Source: Desulfuromonadales bacterium
GTDB taxonomy: Bacteria; Desulfobacterota; Desulfuromonadia; Desulfuromonadales; JACZKF01
Direction: 5' to 3'
Assembly: GCA_029289095.1 (NCBI GenBank)
Contig: JARFUG010000008.1
Coordinates: 1 to 64,000, forward strand
DNA length: 64,000 nucleotides
Both the position numbers and the translations under genes were made by a program. The notes below the pieces were generated by a model. That model did not search any database. It was not told where the DNA came from and saw nothing but the letters and a program-made list of their open reading frames with translations. This document shows, one piece after another, positions 53,906 to 63,053 of the stretch. Numbering within the stretch: the first letter of the stretch is position 1; each line of letters begins with the position of its first letter.

Positions 53906-55102
53906 TCAGCTCCGGCCCATCCCCAGATCGGCCGCCAGCGCCTCCCATGCCTGGAAGGAGCGTCGGATGACGCCATCTTCGACGCAGTAGGCGATGCGGA
54001 AGTATCCCGGAGCGCCGAACCCCGATCCCGGGACGAGCAGGATGTTATGCTGCTGCGCCTTGCGGACGAAATCGACGTCGTCCGGCAGGGGGGAGCGGGG
54101 AAAGAGGTAGAACCCACCTCCGGGCTTGACCATCTCGAAGCCCAGAGCGCTCAGGTGATCGTAGAGCAGGTCGCGCTTGCGCTGGTAGGCGGCGATATCG
54201 ACGCTGGCGTGCTGAAGTCCGGCCACCAGGCGCTGCATGAGAGCGGGGGCGTTGACGAAGCCGAGGACGCGATTGCAGAAGACCGCCCCTTCGATGAAGA
54301 GATCGACATCGTCCATCCGGGGATTGGTCGCCAGATAGCCGATCCTCTCGCCCGGCAGGCCAAGGTCCTTGGAGTGGGAGGTGACGACGACACTGTTGCG
54401 TACGCAGGAGAATATGGCGGGAACCTCGGCGCCGTCAAAGGCGAGCCGGGCATAGGGCTCGTCGGAGATGACGGTGATCTGCCGTCCCAGTTCTTTTTCC
54501 TTGCGGGAGAGCATTTCGCCGAGGGCTGCGAGGTCCTCACGGGGATAGACGACCCCCGTCGGGTTGTTCGGGGAGTTGACGATCAGGGCACGGGTCGCAG
54601 GGCCGATGGCTTCTTCGATGGCGGGGATGTCGAGTTGAAAGGTCTTTCTGTCGGTCCACACCTCCCGGGTCGTCCCGCCATGGTTGTCGACGTAGAACTT
54701 GTATTCGACAAAATAAGGGGCCAGGATCAGGACCTCGTCCCCGGGATTGAGAATCGTCTTGAGGACGACGTTGAGAGCCCCGCCGGCGCCGCAGGTCATG
54801 ACGACGTGGCGCCCCTCGACGGCGAGCCCCGAGTGATGCGAGAGCGCCTCGGCGACCGCCGCCCGTGTCTCGTCGTAGCCGGCATTGTTCATGTAGCGAT
54901 GCATCCCCGGCAAGGGATTCAGTGCGATCTCTCGCAGCGCCTGACGGAAGGCCTCAGGCGGCTCCATCGAGGGATTGCCGAGGGTGAAATCAAAAACATT
55001 CGCATCGCCGTGAATACGGCGCAGCCGGGCGCCCTCCTCGAACATTTTGCGGATCCACGACGAGCGCTCGATGCACTCTTTGACTTTGGCGGCTATGGCC
55101 AT
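53906..55102 (-). CDS. PLP-dependent aminotransferase (class I/II)
   Basis: 398 residues, fold type I. The lysine that binds PLP is in SHSKDLGLPGERIGY; NSPNNPTGVVY and ISDEPYARL complete the cofactor pocket. Best guess is an aspartate or aromatic amino acid aminotransferase, supported by the divergent pheA-tyrA-aroA genes. Substrate not certain. Confidence 0.88.
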   Translation of the reverse strand: MAIAAKVKECIERSSWIRKMFEEGARLRRIHGDANVFDFTLGNPSMEPPEAFRQALREIALNPLPGMHRYMNNAGYDETRAAVAEALSHHSGLAVEGRHVVMTCGAGGALNVVLKTILNPGDEVLILAPYFVEYKFYVDNHGGTTREVWTDRKTFQLDIPAIEEAIGPATRALIVNSPNNPTGVVYPREDLAALGEMLSRKEKELGRQITVISDEPYARLAFDGAEVPAIFSCVRNSVVVTSHSKDLGLPGERIGYLATNPRMDDVDLFIEGAVFCNRVLGFVNAPALMQRLVAGLQHASVDIAAYQRKRDLLYDHLSALGFEMVKPGGGFYLFPRSPLPDDVDFVRKAQQHNILLVPGSGFGAPGYFRIAYCVEDGVIRRSFQAWEALAADLGMGRS

Positions 55103-55255
55103 GAAGGATACCTCCTGAAATCGGTGAGAATCGAAAAACCCCGGCAGTGTAGCCGCGGGGCACGGGGGTGGTCAAGAGATATAGGCAGCCTTGCTTTTTC
55201 CCCCTGAATGGGCTACATTGCCCCTCCGATTAAAGGATGCAAAAGGATGGGGCGC

Positions 55256-56329
55256 ATGGGAAAATCAGACCTGAAGGATCTGCGCGCGCGGATCGATGCC
55301 ATCGACGATGAGATACTCGAACTGCTCAACCGCCGGGCCGAAGTCGTCGTGGAGGTCGGGCACGCCAAGGCCGGGGAAGACCGCGAGTTCTACGTCCCAA
55401 GCCGCGAGCGGGCGATCTACGAGCGCCTCTGCGAGCGCAACCGGGGACCGTTTCCGACCGAGGCGATCCGAAAGGTCTTCCGCGAGATCATCTCGGCCTC
55501 CCTCTCCCTCGAGCAGCCGATGAAGGTTGCCTTTCTTGGACCGCTGGCGACCTTTACCCATGTGGCCGCCATGCAGCAGTTCGGGTTTTCGGCGCAACTC
55601 GTTCCGCAGCGCAGCATTTCGGCCGTCTTCGAGGAGGTGCAGCGCGGACGCGCCCATTACGGCGTCGTTCCGGTAGAAAACTCCAACGAGGGGATCGTCT
55701 CCAATACCCTCGACATGTTCATGGCGTCCGATCTGCAGATCAACGCCGAGATCCTTCTCGAGATCTCCCACGACCTGCTTTCGCGCACCGGAAAGATCGA
55801 GGATGTGCGCAAGGTCGTCTCACATCCCCAGGCCCTCGCCCAGTGCCGCCGCTGGCTCGAGGAGAATTTGGAAGACGTTCCCCTGGTCGACGTGGCGAGC
55901 ACTGCCCTTGCCGCCCAGATGGTGGCCGAAGACGAGACGGCCGCCGCCATCGCCAGCGAGATGGCCGCCACTCTTTACGGCCTCGAAGTGGTGAAGAAGA
56001 AGATCGAGGACAACCCCAACAATTTCACCCGCTTTCTCGTCATAGGCCGGCGCACCCCCGATCGCAGCGGCCGGGACAAGACCTCCCTGATGTTCAGCGT
56101 CAAGGACCAGCCCGGTATTCTCTACCGCATGCTCGAACCCTTCAGCTCCCGGGGGATCAATCTCTCCAAGATCGAGAGTCGGCCGATGAAGTCCAAGGCA
56201 TGGGAGTACATCTTTTTTCTCGACATCGACGGACATATCGAGGAGGAGGGGGTCCGTGCAGCCGTGGAAGATCTCAAGGCGCACTGCCAGTTCCTGAAGG
56301 TTCTCGGCTCCTATCCGAGAGCGAGATAG
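55256..56329 (+). CDS. pheA: Bifunctional chorismate mutase/prephenate dehydratase
   Basis: 357 residues. N-terminal AroQ mutase (DLRARIDAIDDEILELLNRRAEVV), prephenate dehydratase (FLGPLATFTHVAAMQQFG; VPVENSNEGIV), and a C-terminal ACT domain (FSVKDQPGILYRMLEPF; IESRPMKSKAWEYIFFLDI) for phenylalanine feedback. AAAAGGA lies 8 bases before the ATG at 55256; 55247 is an alternative. Confidence 0.96.
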   Translation: MGKSDLKDLRARIDAIDDEILELLNRRAEVVVEVGHAKAGEDREFYVPSRERAIYERLCERNRGPFPTEAIRKVFREIISASLSLEQPMKVAFLGPLATFTHVAAMQQFGFSAQLVPQRSISAVFEEVQRGRAHYGVVPVENSNEGIVSNTLDMFMASDLQINAEILLEISHDLLSRTGKIEDVRKVVSHPQALAQCRRWLEENLEDVPLVDVASTALAAQMVAEDETAAAIASEMAATLYGLEVVKKKIEDNPNNFTRFLVIGRRTPDRSGRDKTSLMFSVKDQPGILYRMLEPFSSRGINLSKIESRPMKSKAWEYIFFLDIDGHIEEEGVRAAVEDLKAHCQFLKVLGSYPRAR

Positions 56330-56340
56330 AAGAGCAATTT

Positions 56341-56375
56341 TGAATTCTGAATTTTGAATTGTAAAACCTTGAAGA
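56341..56375. repeat. Heptanucleotide repeat array B (pheA-tyrA)
   Basis: TGAATTC, TGAATTT, TGAATTG, TAAAACC, TTGAAGA: five 7-base units between pheA and tyrA. Confidence 0.8.
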
Positions 56376-56389
56376 CACGAGGGAGTCGG

Positions 56390-57262
56390 ATGGCGGCGGT
56401 AAACAAATTCTATATCCCTGAACTTGCGGTGGTCGGCGTCGGGCTCATCGGCGGCTCCCTGGCTTTGGCTCTCAAGGCGGTAGGCGCCGTGGGGAGGGTG
56501 GTCGGGATCGGCCGCGGCCGGGCCAACCTCGAGACGGCTCTCGAACTCGGCATAGTCGATACGATCTCCACCGAACTTGGCGCTGCGTCGAACTCCGATG
56601 TCGTTTTTCTCGCGACCCCCGTCCTTTCCCTGGGCGAGGTCGCGGCAGGGCTCGCGCCTCATCTCAAGTCCGGAGCGATCCTCACGGACGGGGGTAGCGT
56701 CAAGGCGGAAGTGGTGCACGCCGTCGAACCGCACCTCCCGGCGCACGTTCATTTCGTCCCGGGACACCCCATCGCCGGGACGGAGAAGAGCGGGGCCGAG
56801 GCGGCTTTCGCCTCCCTCTACCAGGGGCGCCGCTGTATTCTGACCCCGACCGACGAGACCGATCCTGCAGCCCTGGAACTTGTGCGCCGCATGTGGCAGG
56901 TCGCCGGGAGCGAGGTCGTCCTCATGGACATCGAAAAACACGATCGCATCCTGGCTGCGATCAGTCACCTTCCACACATGGTGGCGTATTCTCTCGTCAA
57001 TGCCGTCGGCTCCTATGACCGCTATGAAGAGAACATTCTCGATTACTCGGCGGGGGGATTTCGCGATTTCACCCGCATTGCCTCCTCCGATCCGTCGATG
57101 TGGCGTGACATTGCCCTGGGCAACCGCGAAGCGCTGCTGGAAATGATGGAGCTCTTCGAGAAGTTCTTTGCCGAGCTCAAGGAGGACGTGCGCTCCGGCG
57201 ACGGCCGCAAACTCCACGATTTCTTCCTGTGCTCCAAAAAGAGCCGGGATGCGATTCTTTAA
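56390..57262 (+). CDS. tyrA: Prephenate dehydrogenase
   Basis: 290 residues. Oxidises prephenate with NAD toward tyrosine. AVVGVGLIGGSLALAL for NAD, and HPIAGTEKSGAEAA and the AISHLPHMVAYSL His region for the substrate. The ATG at 56390 has GAGGGAG upstream; the ORF track start lies in repeat array B. Confidence 0.95.
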   Translation: MAAVNKFYIPELAVVGVGLIGGSLALALKAVGAVGRVVGIGRGRANLETALELGIVDTISTELGAASNSDVVFLATPVLSLGEVAAGLAPHLKSGAILTDGGSVKAEVVHAVEPHLPAHVHFVPGHPIAGTEKSGAEAAFASLYQGRRCILTPTDETDPAALELVRRMWQVAGSEVVLMDIEKHDRILAAISHLPHMVAYSLVNAVGSYDRYEENILDYSAGGFRDFTRIASSDPSMWRDIALGNREALLEMMELFEKFFAELKEDVRSGDGRKLHDFFLCSKKSRDAIL

Positions 57263-57338
57263 ACCAGGTAAAAGGTTCAAGGTAAATCTTGCACCTTGCC
57301 CCTTGAACCTTTCTCCTTGCACCTTAAATCTTGAACCA
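57262..57338. repeat. Heptanucleotide repeat array C (tyrA-aroA)
   Basis: Eleven 7-base units: AACCAGG, TAAAAGG, TTCAAGG, TAAATCT, TGCACCT, TGCCCCT, TGAACCT, TTCTCCT, TGCACCT, TAAATCT, TGAACCA. The array begins at the last base of the tyrA stop and ends 11 bases before aroA. Confidence 0.92.
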
Positions 57339-57348
57339 AGAGGTTCCT

Positions 57349-58641
57349 ATGGAATCCCGTACTGTCAACCCCTCGCGTGGTCTGCGCGGGGAGATCGTCA
57401 TCCCAGGCGACAAGTCCATCTCCCACCGTTCCATCATGATCGGCTCACTGGCCGAGGGGACGACGGTGGTGCACGGCTTTCTCCACGGCGAAGACAACCA
57501 TGCCACCCTCAATGCCTTCCGTTGCATGGGGGTCCCCATCGAAGAGGAAGCTGGGGGCGTCCTGCGCATTGAAGGGAAGGGGCTTCGGGGACTGCGTGAG
57601 CCCGGCGACGTCATCGACTGCGGCAACTCCGGGACGACGATCCGTCTCATGACGGGACTTCTTGCCGGGCAGAGCTTTTTCTCCGTCCTCACCGGCGACC
57701 AGTACCTGCGCCGCCGCCCCATGAAGCGGGTCGTTGCCCCCCTTGCAACCATGGGAGCCCGCATCTGGGGCAGGGGAGGGGGAGACCTCGCCCCTCTGGC
57801 GATCCAGGGTGGTGAACTCAAGCCGATCGCATACGACTCTCCCATCGCCAGCGCCCAGGTCAAGTCGGCCGTCCTGTTGGCGGGGCTCGGCGCCGAAGGA
57901 GAGACGACAGTGCGCGAACCGCACCTCTCGCGCGACCACAGCGAGCGGATGCTCTCGTATTTCGGCGCCGACGTGCGTCCCTTCGAAGGGGGGGTCTCCA
58001 TCCTCGGGGGACCGCGCCTTCAGGGGCGCGAGGTCCATGTCCCCGGAGACATCTCCTCTGCGGCCTTCTTTCTGGTGGCGGCGCTCATCGTCCCCGGTTC
58101 CGAACTGCTGGTGCGCAATGTCGGAGTGAATCCCACCCGGAGCGGAATCATCGATATCCTGCAGGAGATGGGAGGCTCCATCGAACTGCTCGATCAGCGC
58201 GAGGCCGCCGGAGAGCCTGTGGCCGATATTCTGGTGAAGAGCAGCGCCCTGCGTGGAATCGAGATCGGCGGAGCGGTCGTGCCGCGCGCCATCGATGAGT
58301 TCCCCGTGGTCGCCGTAGCCGCCGCCTTCGCCGAGGGGACGACCGTCATCCGCGATGCCCGCGAATTGCGGGTCAAGGAAACCGACCGCATCGCCGCCAT
58401 CACCGCCGAACTCACGGGTCTCGGTGCGAAGGTCGAGGCGCTGGAGGACGGGATGATCGTTTCGGGGACGGGGCGTCTCGCCGGCGGCCGAGCCTCCTCT
58501 CACGGCGACCACCGCATTGCCATGAGCGCCGCCATCGCTGCTCTGGCGGCCGACGCTCCCGTCATCATTGCCGATACCGGCTGCACCGCCACAAGCTTCC
58601 CGAGTTTCTGGAGTCTTCTGGAAAGCGCCGGTGGTCGTTAG
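57349..58641 (+). CDS. aroA: 3-phosphoshikimate 1-carboxyvinyltransferase (EPSP synthase)
   Basis: 430 residues. Adds enolpyruvate to shikimate-3-phosphate. VIPGDKSISHRSIMIGSLAEG, CGNSGTTIRLMTGLLAG and RELRVKETDRIAAI are diagnostic. The start is ATG 57349, with AAGAGG just beyond the heptamer array. Confidence 0.96.
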   Translation: MESRTVNPSRGLRGEIVIPGDKSISHRSIMIGSLAEGTTVVHGFLHGEDNHATLNAFRCMGVPIEEEAGGVLRIEGKGLRGLREPGDVIDCGNSGTTIRLMTGLLAGQSFFSVLTGDQYLRRRPMKRVVAPLATMGARIWGRGGGDLAPLAIQGGELKPIAYDSPIASAQVKSAVLLAGLGAEGETTVREPHLSRDHSERMLSYFGADVRPFEGGVSILGGPRLQGREVHVPGDISSAAFFLVAALIVPGSELLVRNVGVNPTRSGIIDILQEMGGSIELLDQREAAGEPVADILVKSSALRGIEIGGAVVPRAIDEFPVVAVAAAFAEGTTVIRDARELRVKETDRIAAITAELTGLGAKVEALEDGMIVSGTGRLAGGRASSHGDHRIAMSAAIAALAADAPVIIADTGCTATSFPSFWSLLESAGGR

Positions 58642-58684
58642 GTGCGGTGCAGCAACCATTCGCGTCCGTGGTGAAGGCCGACGC

Positions 58685-58705
58685 AAATGACGAAGGACCA
58701 ATGAC
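58685..58705. repeat. Heptanucleotide repeat array D, containing the cmk start
   Basis: AAATGAC, GAAGGAC, CAATGAC. The second unit supplies the GAAGGA ribosome binding site and the third the ATG of cmk. Short, so chance is possible, but it lies in line with arrays at the neighbouring junctions. Confidence 0.6.
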
Positions 58706-59393
58706 AAGAGAACTGATCATCGCCATCGACGGCCCCTCCGGAGCCGGAAAAAGCACCTTGAGCAGGCGTCTGGCCGCAACTCTCGGCTACATCAATATCG
58801 ATACCGGCGCGATGTACCGTGCGGTGGCGCTGGCGGCCCTTCGCACCGGGACCGATCCCGGCGACGAAGAGGCGCTCGAACGGCTCTGCGCCCGTCTCCA
58901 TATCGGCTTTGTCCGCAGCGAAAAGGGGGAGCGCGTCCTGCTCGAGGACGAGGACGTCTCGTCCGCTATCCGGACTCCGGAGATCAGTCTTCTGACCTCC
59001 CGCATCTCCGCCGTCGCCGCGGTGCGCCGCGATCTTGTGCGGCGTCAGCGCGACATGGGGGAGGAGGGGGGAGTCGTCCTGGAGGGACGCGACATCGGCA
59101 CCGTCGTCTTTCCTCATGCCGAAGTCAAATTCTTCCTCTCGGCCTCGGCAAGGGAGCGCGGCCGTCGACGTTTCGAGGAGCTGCAGGCCAAAGGGGTGGA
59201 CGTCGATCTCGAGCAGACCATCGCCGAGGTCGAAGCCCGCGACGCCGCGGATACGGCGCGTGAGCACGCACCGCTGCTGCAGGCCCCCGACGCCGTCGTC
59301 ATCGACTCCACGAATCTCGATATCGAGGAGGTTCTGGAGAAGATGCTCGAAATCGTAGAAAGCAGGCGCGTGGCGCTACGCGCCGGGCGCTAG
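58701..59393 (+). CDS. cmk: Cytidylate kinase
   Basis: 230 residues. Phosphorylates CMP and dCMP. The P-loop is DGPSGAGKSTLSRRLA, with DTGAMYRAVA and LEGRDIGTVVFPHA further on. Start and ribosome binding site lie in repeat array D. Confidence 0.95.
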   Translation: MTRELIIAIDGPSGAGKSTLSRRLAATLGYINIDTGAMYRAVALAALRTGTDPGDEEALERLCARLHIGFVRSEKGERVLLEDEDVSSAIRTPEISLLTSRISAVAAVRRDLVRRQRDMGEEGGVVLEGRDIGTVVFPHAEVKFFLSASARERGRRRFEELQAKGVDVDLEQTIAEVEARDAADTAREHAPLLQAPDAVVIDSTNLDIEEVLEKMLEIVESRRVALRAGR

Positions 59394-59399
59394 TTAAAA

Positions 59400-59441
59400 C
59401 CAGGAGCCTAGAGCCAAGATCCTAGAGCCAAGAGCCTGAGA
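59400..59441. repeat. Heptanucleotide repeat array E (cmk-ispH)
   Basis: CCAGGAG, CCTAGAG, CCAAGAT, CCTAGAG, CCAAGAG, CCTGAGA: six 7-base units, ending 4 bases before the ispH start. Confidence 0.92.
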
Positions 59442-59445
59442 AGAT

Positions 59446-60285
59446 ATGAACATCATCCTAGCCAAAAGCGCCGGTTTCTGCTTCGGCGTCAAGCGGGCGA
59501 CCGGCGTCGCCTTCGATGCTGCCGAAACCCATGACCAGATCTGCTCTCTGGGGCCCATCATCCACTCCCCCCAGGTGGTCGCCGCGCTGACCGAAAAAGG
59601 GGTCGAGGTGGTTGACCGCGTCGAGGACATTCCGGGTGGAGCCGTCATCATCCGCTCCCACGGCATCGCCGCCGACGAACTCGATGCGATCAGAAAGCGC
59701 CGGATCGAAATCGTCGACGCCACCTGTCCTTTTGTGCAGAAGGCCCAGGATTACGCCGCTTTGCTTCGCGACGAAGGTTACGTCGTCGTGGTCGTCGGTG
59801 AAGCCGAGCACCCTGAGGTGCGGGGAATCGTCTCCTTCGCCGCCGAAGGCGAGGTCTTTGTGGTGGCCGACCGCGACGAGGCGGCGAAGCTCCCTTTCCG
59901 TGGGCGCATGGGGCTCATCGCCCAGACGACGCAGTCCCAGGAGAATCTGCGCGAGGTGGTCGGCGCCTGTCTTGAAAAGTGCAAGGAGATGAGAGTCTTC
60001 AACACCATCTGCAATGCCACCTCCGAGCGTCAGAACGAAGCGCGGATCATCTCCCGGCAGGCCGATCTCATTCTGGTCATCGGCGGATACAATAGCGCGA
60101 ACACTACCCGCCTTGCCCAGATCTGCGCTGAGATCCAGCCCCGAACCCACCATGTGGAGACCGCCGACCAGATCGATCCCGTCTGGTTCGAAGGGATCGG
60201 GACGGTGGGAGTCACGGCCGGGGCATCGACTCCGAAATGGATCATCGAAGAGGTGCTGGAGAAGGTCGCCACCCTCGGGAAATAA
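59446..60285 (+). CDS. ispH: 4-hydroxy-3-methylbut-2-enyl diphosphate reductase
   Basis: 279 residues. Last step of the MEP isoprenoid pathway, with an iron-sulfur cluster. AKSAGFCFGVKRA and DATCPFVQKAQ carry two cluster Cys; the third is in NTICNATSERQ. The start is next to repeat array E, which ends GAGAAGAT. Confidence 0.96.
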   Translation: MNIILAKSAGFCFGVKRATGVAFDAAETHDQICSLGPIIHSPQVVAALTEKGVEVVDRVEDIPGGAVIIRSHGIAADELDAIRKRRIEIVDATCPFVQKAQDYAALLRDEGYVVVVVGEAEHPEVRGIVSFAAEGEVFVVADRDEAAKLPFRGRMGLIAQTTQSQENLREVVGACLEKCKEMRVFNTICNATSERQNEARIISRQADLILVIGGYNSANTTRLAQICAEIQPRTHHVETADQIDPVWFEGIGTVGVTAGASTPKWIIEEVLEKVATLGK

Positions 60286-60383
60286 GGTTTGCAGTTTCAA
60301 AATCATTGTGTTATCGTTCTTTTTCATGGCCATGCGCCAGTCTGTCGATACGACAGGAAATACCGCTAGGGGGTAACATCTTA

Positions 60384-62096
60384 ATGGTAAACGACAAGAC
60401 CAACCACGAGCCCGACTTCGAGATGGATGGCGAATTCGGCGACGAACAGAGCTTCAGCGAACTCTTCGAAAGCAGCATCAAGGAACTGAACGTCGGCGAC
60501 GTCGTCGAAGGCACCATCGTTCAGGTCAACCCGGATTCCGTCATCGTAGACGTCGGCTACAAGTCCGAGGGACTCATCCCTCTGCACGAATTTGCCGACG
60601 AAAGCGGGAAGGCCAATGTGAAGGTCGGCGACCGGATCGACGTCCTTTTTGAACACCGCGAAAACGAGAACGGCCTCATCGGCCTTTCCAAGGAGAAGGC
60701 TGACCGCCAGAAGGTCTGGAACGCCCTCGAGGAAGGGGCCGTCGTCGAAGGACGCATCGTCAGCCGTATCAAGGGCGGTCTCTCCGTCGATATCGGCGTG
60801 AGCGCATTCCTGCCCGGTTCTCAGGTCGATCTGCGGCCGGTGCGCAACCTCGACAAGTTGCTTGGCGATACGTTCGAGTTCAAGATCATCAAACTCAACA
60901 AGCGCCGCGGCAACATTGTTCTCTCTCGCCGGGTTCTGCTGGAAGAGCAGCGCGAAAGCCTGCGCACCGAAACCCTCAAGACTCTCGAAGAGGGGCAGGT
61001 CGTGGAAGGTGTCGTCAAGAACCTCACCGATTACGGCTGCTTCATTGATCTGGGCGGCATCGACGGGCTGCTGCACATCACCGACATGTCCTGGGGCCGG
61101 GTCAATCACCCCTCCGACATCCTGGCTGTAGGCGATAAGATCAATGTCAAGGTCCTCAAGTTCGACCGTGACAAAGAGCGCGTCTCCCTCGGGCTCAAGC
61201 AGGTTGCTCCCGATCCCTGGACCGATGTCGAAGCCAAGCATCCCGTCGGCGCCCGCGTCAGCGGCAAGGTTGTGAGCCTGACCGATTACGGCGCATTCAT
61301 CGAGCTTGAAGAAGGGGTCGAAGGCCTCATTCACGTTTCGGAGATGAGCTGGACCAAGCGCATCAAGCATCCGAACAAGATTCTGAACATCGGCGACGAA
61401 GTCGAGTCTGTCGTGCTGGCTCTCGATATCCCCAACCGCCGCATCTCCCTCGGCCTCAAACAGGCCGAATCGAATCCCTGGGATATCATCGGCGAGAAGT
61501 TCCCCATCGGAACGATCATCGAGGGGCAGGTTAAGAACATCACGGATTTCGGAATTTTCGTCGGCGTCGATGAAGGGATCGACGGGCTCGTCCACATCTC
61601 CGATCTCTCCTGGACCAAGCGTGTAAAGCACCCCTCCGAACTCTACAAGAAGGGTGACATCGTCAAGGCCGTCGTTCTCAACATCGATCGCGAGAACGAG
61701 CGCTTTTCCCTTGGGATCAAGCAGCTTCAGGAAGATCCCTGGCACTCGATCCCGGAGCGTTATGCTCCCGGAACGATCCTGAAGGGACAGGTCACCTCGG
61801 TCACCGATTTCGGCATCTTCCTCGAGATCGAGGAAGGGATCGAGGGGCTCATCCATGTCTCCGAGATCAGCAAGGAAAAGATCGATTCTCCCAAGACCTT
61901 CGCGAAGGTCGGTGAAGAGCTCGAGGCCGTCGTCCTCAACGTCGACACCGCCGACCGCAAGATCGCTCTTTCGGTCAAGCATCTGGCGGACCGCAAGGAG
62001 AAAGCCGAAGTCGACGCCTATCTCGGCGCCCAGAAGAAGGCGACTTCCAACTTCGGCGAACTTCTCCAGGGCGCACTCGGTAAGAAGGAAGATTGA
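60384..62096 (+). CDS. rpsA: Ribosomal protein S1
   Basis: 570 residues with six S1 RNA-binding repeats. They recur as VGDVVEGTIVQV, GAVVEGRIVSRI, GQVVEGVVKNLTDYG, GARVSGKVVSLTDYG, GTIIEGQVKNITDFG and GTILKGQVTSVTDFG. Binds mRNA on the 30S subunit. GGGGG lies before the ATG. Confidence 0.96.
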   Translation: MVNDKTNHEPDFEMDGEFGDEQSFSELFESSIKELNVGDVVEGTIVQVNPDSVIVDVGYKSEGLIPLHEFADESGKANVKVGDRIDVLFEHRENENGLIGLSKEKADRQKVWNALEEGAVVEGRIVSRIKGGLSVDIGVSAFLPGSQVDLRPVRNLDKLLGDTFEFKIIKLNKRRGNIVLSRRVLLEEQRESLRTETLKTLEEGQVVEGVVKNLTDYGCFIDLGGIDGLLHITDMSWGRVNHPSDILAVGDKINVKVLKFDRDKERVSLGLKQVAPDPWTDVEAKHPVGARVSGKVVSLTDYGAFIELEEGVEGLIHVSEMSWTKRIKHPNKILNIGDEVESVVLALDIPNRRISLGLKQAESNPWDIIGEKFPIGTIIEGQVKNITDFGIFVGVDEGIDGLVHISDLSWTKRVKHPSELYKKGDIVKAVVLNIDRENERFSLGIKQLQEDPWHSIPERYAPGTILKGQVTSVTDFGIFLEIEEGIEGLIHVSEISKEKIDSPKTFAKVGEELEAVVLNVDTADRKIALSVKHLADRKEKAEVDAYLGAQKKATSNFGELLQGALGKKED

Positions 62097-62107
62097 TCGT
62101 TGAACTC

Positions 62108-62140
62108 GAGCCCCCGCCCTGTGCGGGGGCTCTGATCCTT
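62108..62140 (+). terminator. Terminator-like hairpin after rpsA
   Basis: GAGCCCCCGC, loop, GCGGGGGCTC, then a weak T-rich tail. sppA begins 11 bases later. Confidence 0.65.
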
Positions 62141-62150
62141 TTGAGCCAAG

Positions 62151-63041
62151 ATGACCAAACGGCCCTTTCGCACGGCCCTTCTCGTCCTGGGCGCCATTTT
62201 TCTTGTCTTCGTGATCGGCGCCCTGGCCCTCTCCGGGTTCTCCGCGGGGGGCATCCTGTTTTCGTACAAACCTAAAGTCGGTGTCGTCGAGGTCACCGGG
62301 ATGATCGACTCCTCCCGGCAGGCCATCGAAGATCTGCACAACTTTCAAAACGACCGCTCCATCCGGGCTGTCGTCCTTCGCATCGATTCACCCGGCGGCG
62401 GCGTCGGTCCCTCGCAGGAAATTTACGAAGAGGTCCGCAAGCTCACGGAGATCAAGCCCGTCGTCGTCTCCATGGGCTCCGTAGCCGCCTCTGGCGGTTA
62501 CTACATGGCAGCCCCTGCCCAGAAGATCGTGGCCAATCCTGGGACGATCACCGGCAGCATCGGCGTCATTATGGAGATCGCGAATATCCAGGATCTTCTG
62601 GAAAAGATCGGGTTTCGCAGCCAGGTGATCAAAAGCGGCGATCACAAGGATATCGGGTCGATCGTTCGTCCTTTGAGCGACGAAGACCGCCGCATCCTTC
62701 AGGGAATCATCGACGACGTTCACATGCAGTTCATCGAAGCCGTCGCTGAAGGGCGCGGTATGAGCCCGGAGGAGGTCGCCCTGATTGCCGATGGGCGGAT
62801 TTTCACCGGAAGGCAGGCCCTTGAGGCGGGGCTTGTCGATGAACTCGGCAATCTGCAGGACAGCATCAAAGCAGCTGCCGAACTCGCCGGTGTCGTAGGT
62901 GAAGTAGAAATTGTCTATCCTCCCCGCAGGAGGACCGGGCTGTTATCGCATTTGATCGGAGACGTTGCATATCAGCTTCACCAGAGTCTGCAGGAGAGGG
63001 CTGGGGGCGGGTTGCGATTTGTATGGTCTGGAGTTTACTAG
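62151..63041 (+). CDS. sppA: Signal peptide peptidase SppA (S49)
   Basis: 296 residues, the short SppA form. An N-terminal membrane helix precedes the Ser/Lys dyad: Ser in GSVAASGGYYMA and Lys in IKSGDHKDIGS. Degrades cleaved signal peptides in the membrane. Confidence 0.93.
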   Translation: MTKRPFRTALLVLGAIFLVFVIGALALSGFSAGGILFSYKPKVGVVEVTGMIDSSRQAIEDLHNFQNDRSIRAVVLRIDSPGGGVGPSQEIYEEVRKLTEIKPVVVSMGSVAASGGYYMAAPAQKIVANPGTITGSIGVIMEIANIQDLLEKIGFRSQVIKSGDHKDIGSIVRPLSDEDRRILQGIIDDVHMQFIEAVAEGRGMSPEEVALIADGRIFTGRQALEAGLVDELGNLQDSIKAAAELAGVVGEVEIVYPPRRRTGLLSHLIGDVAYQLHQSLQERAGGGLRFVWSGVY

Positions 63042-63053
63042 GAGGCTTGCCAC

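Noticed and set aside
53873-55207. 444-codon plus-strand ORF
   Set aside because: Shadow of the aminotransferase encoded on the minus strand, which has full PLP motifs.
57262-57338. Heptamer array considered as a CRISPR
   Set aside because: Units are 7 bases with no unique spacers of about 30 bases, and no cas genes are in the window.
60381-62348. 655-codon minus-strand ORF opposite rpsA
   Set aside because: Mirror of the repetitive S1 gene; rpsA is unambiguous.
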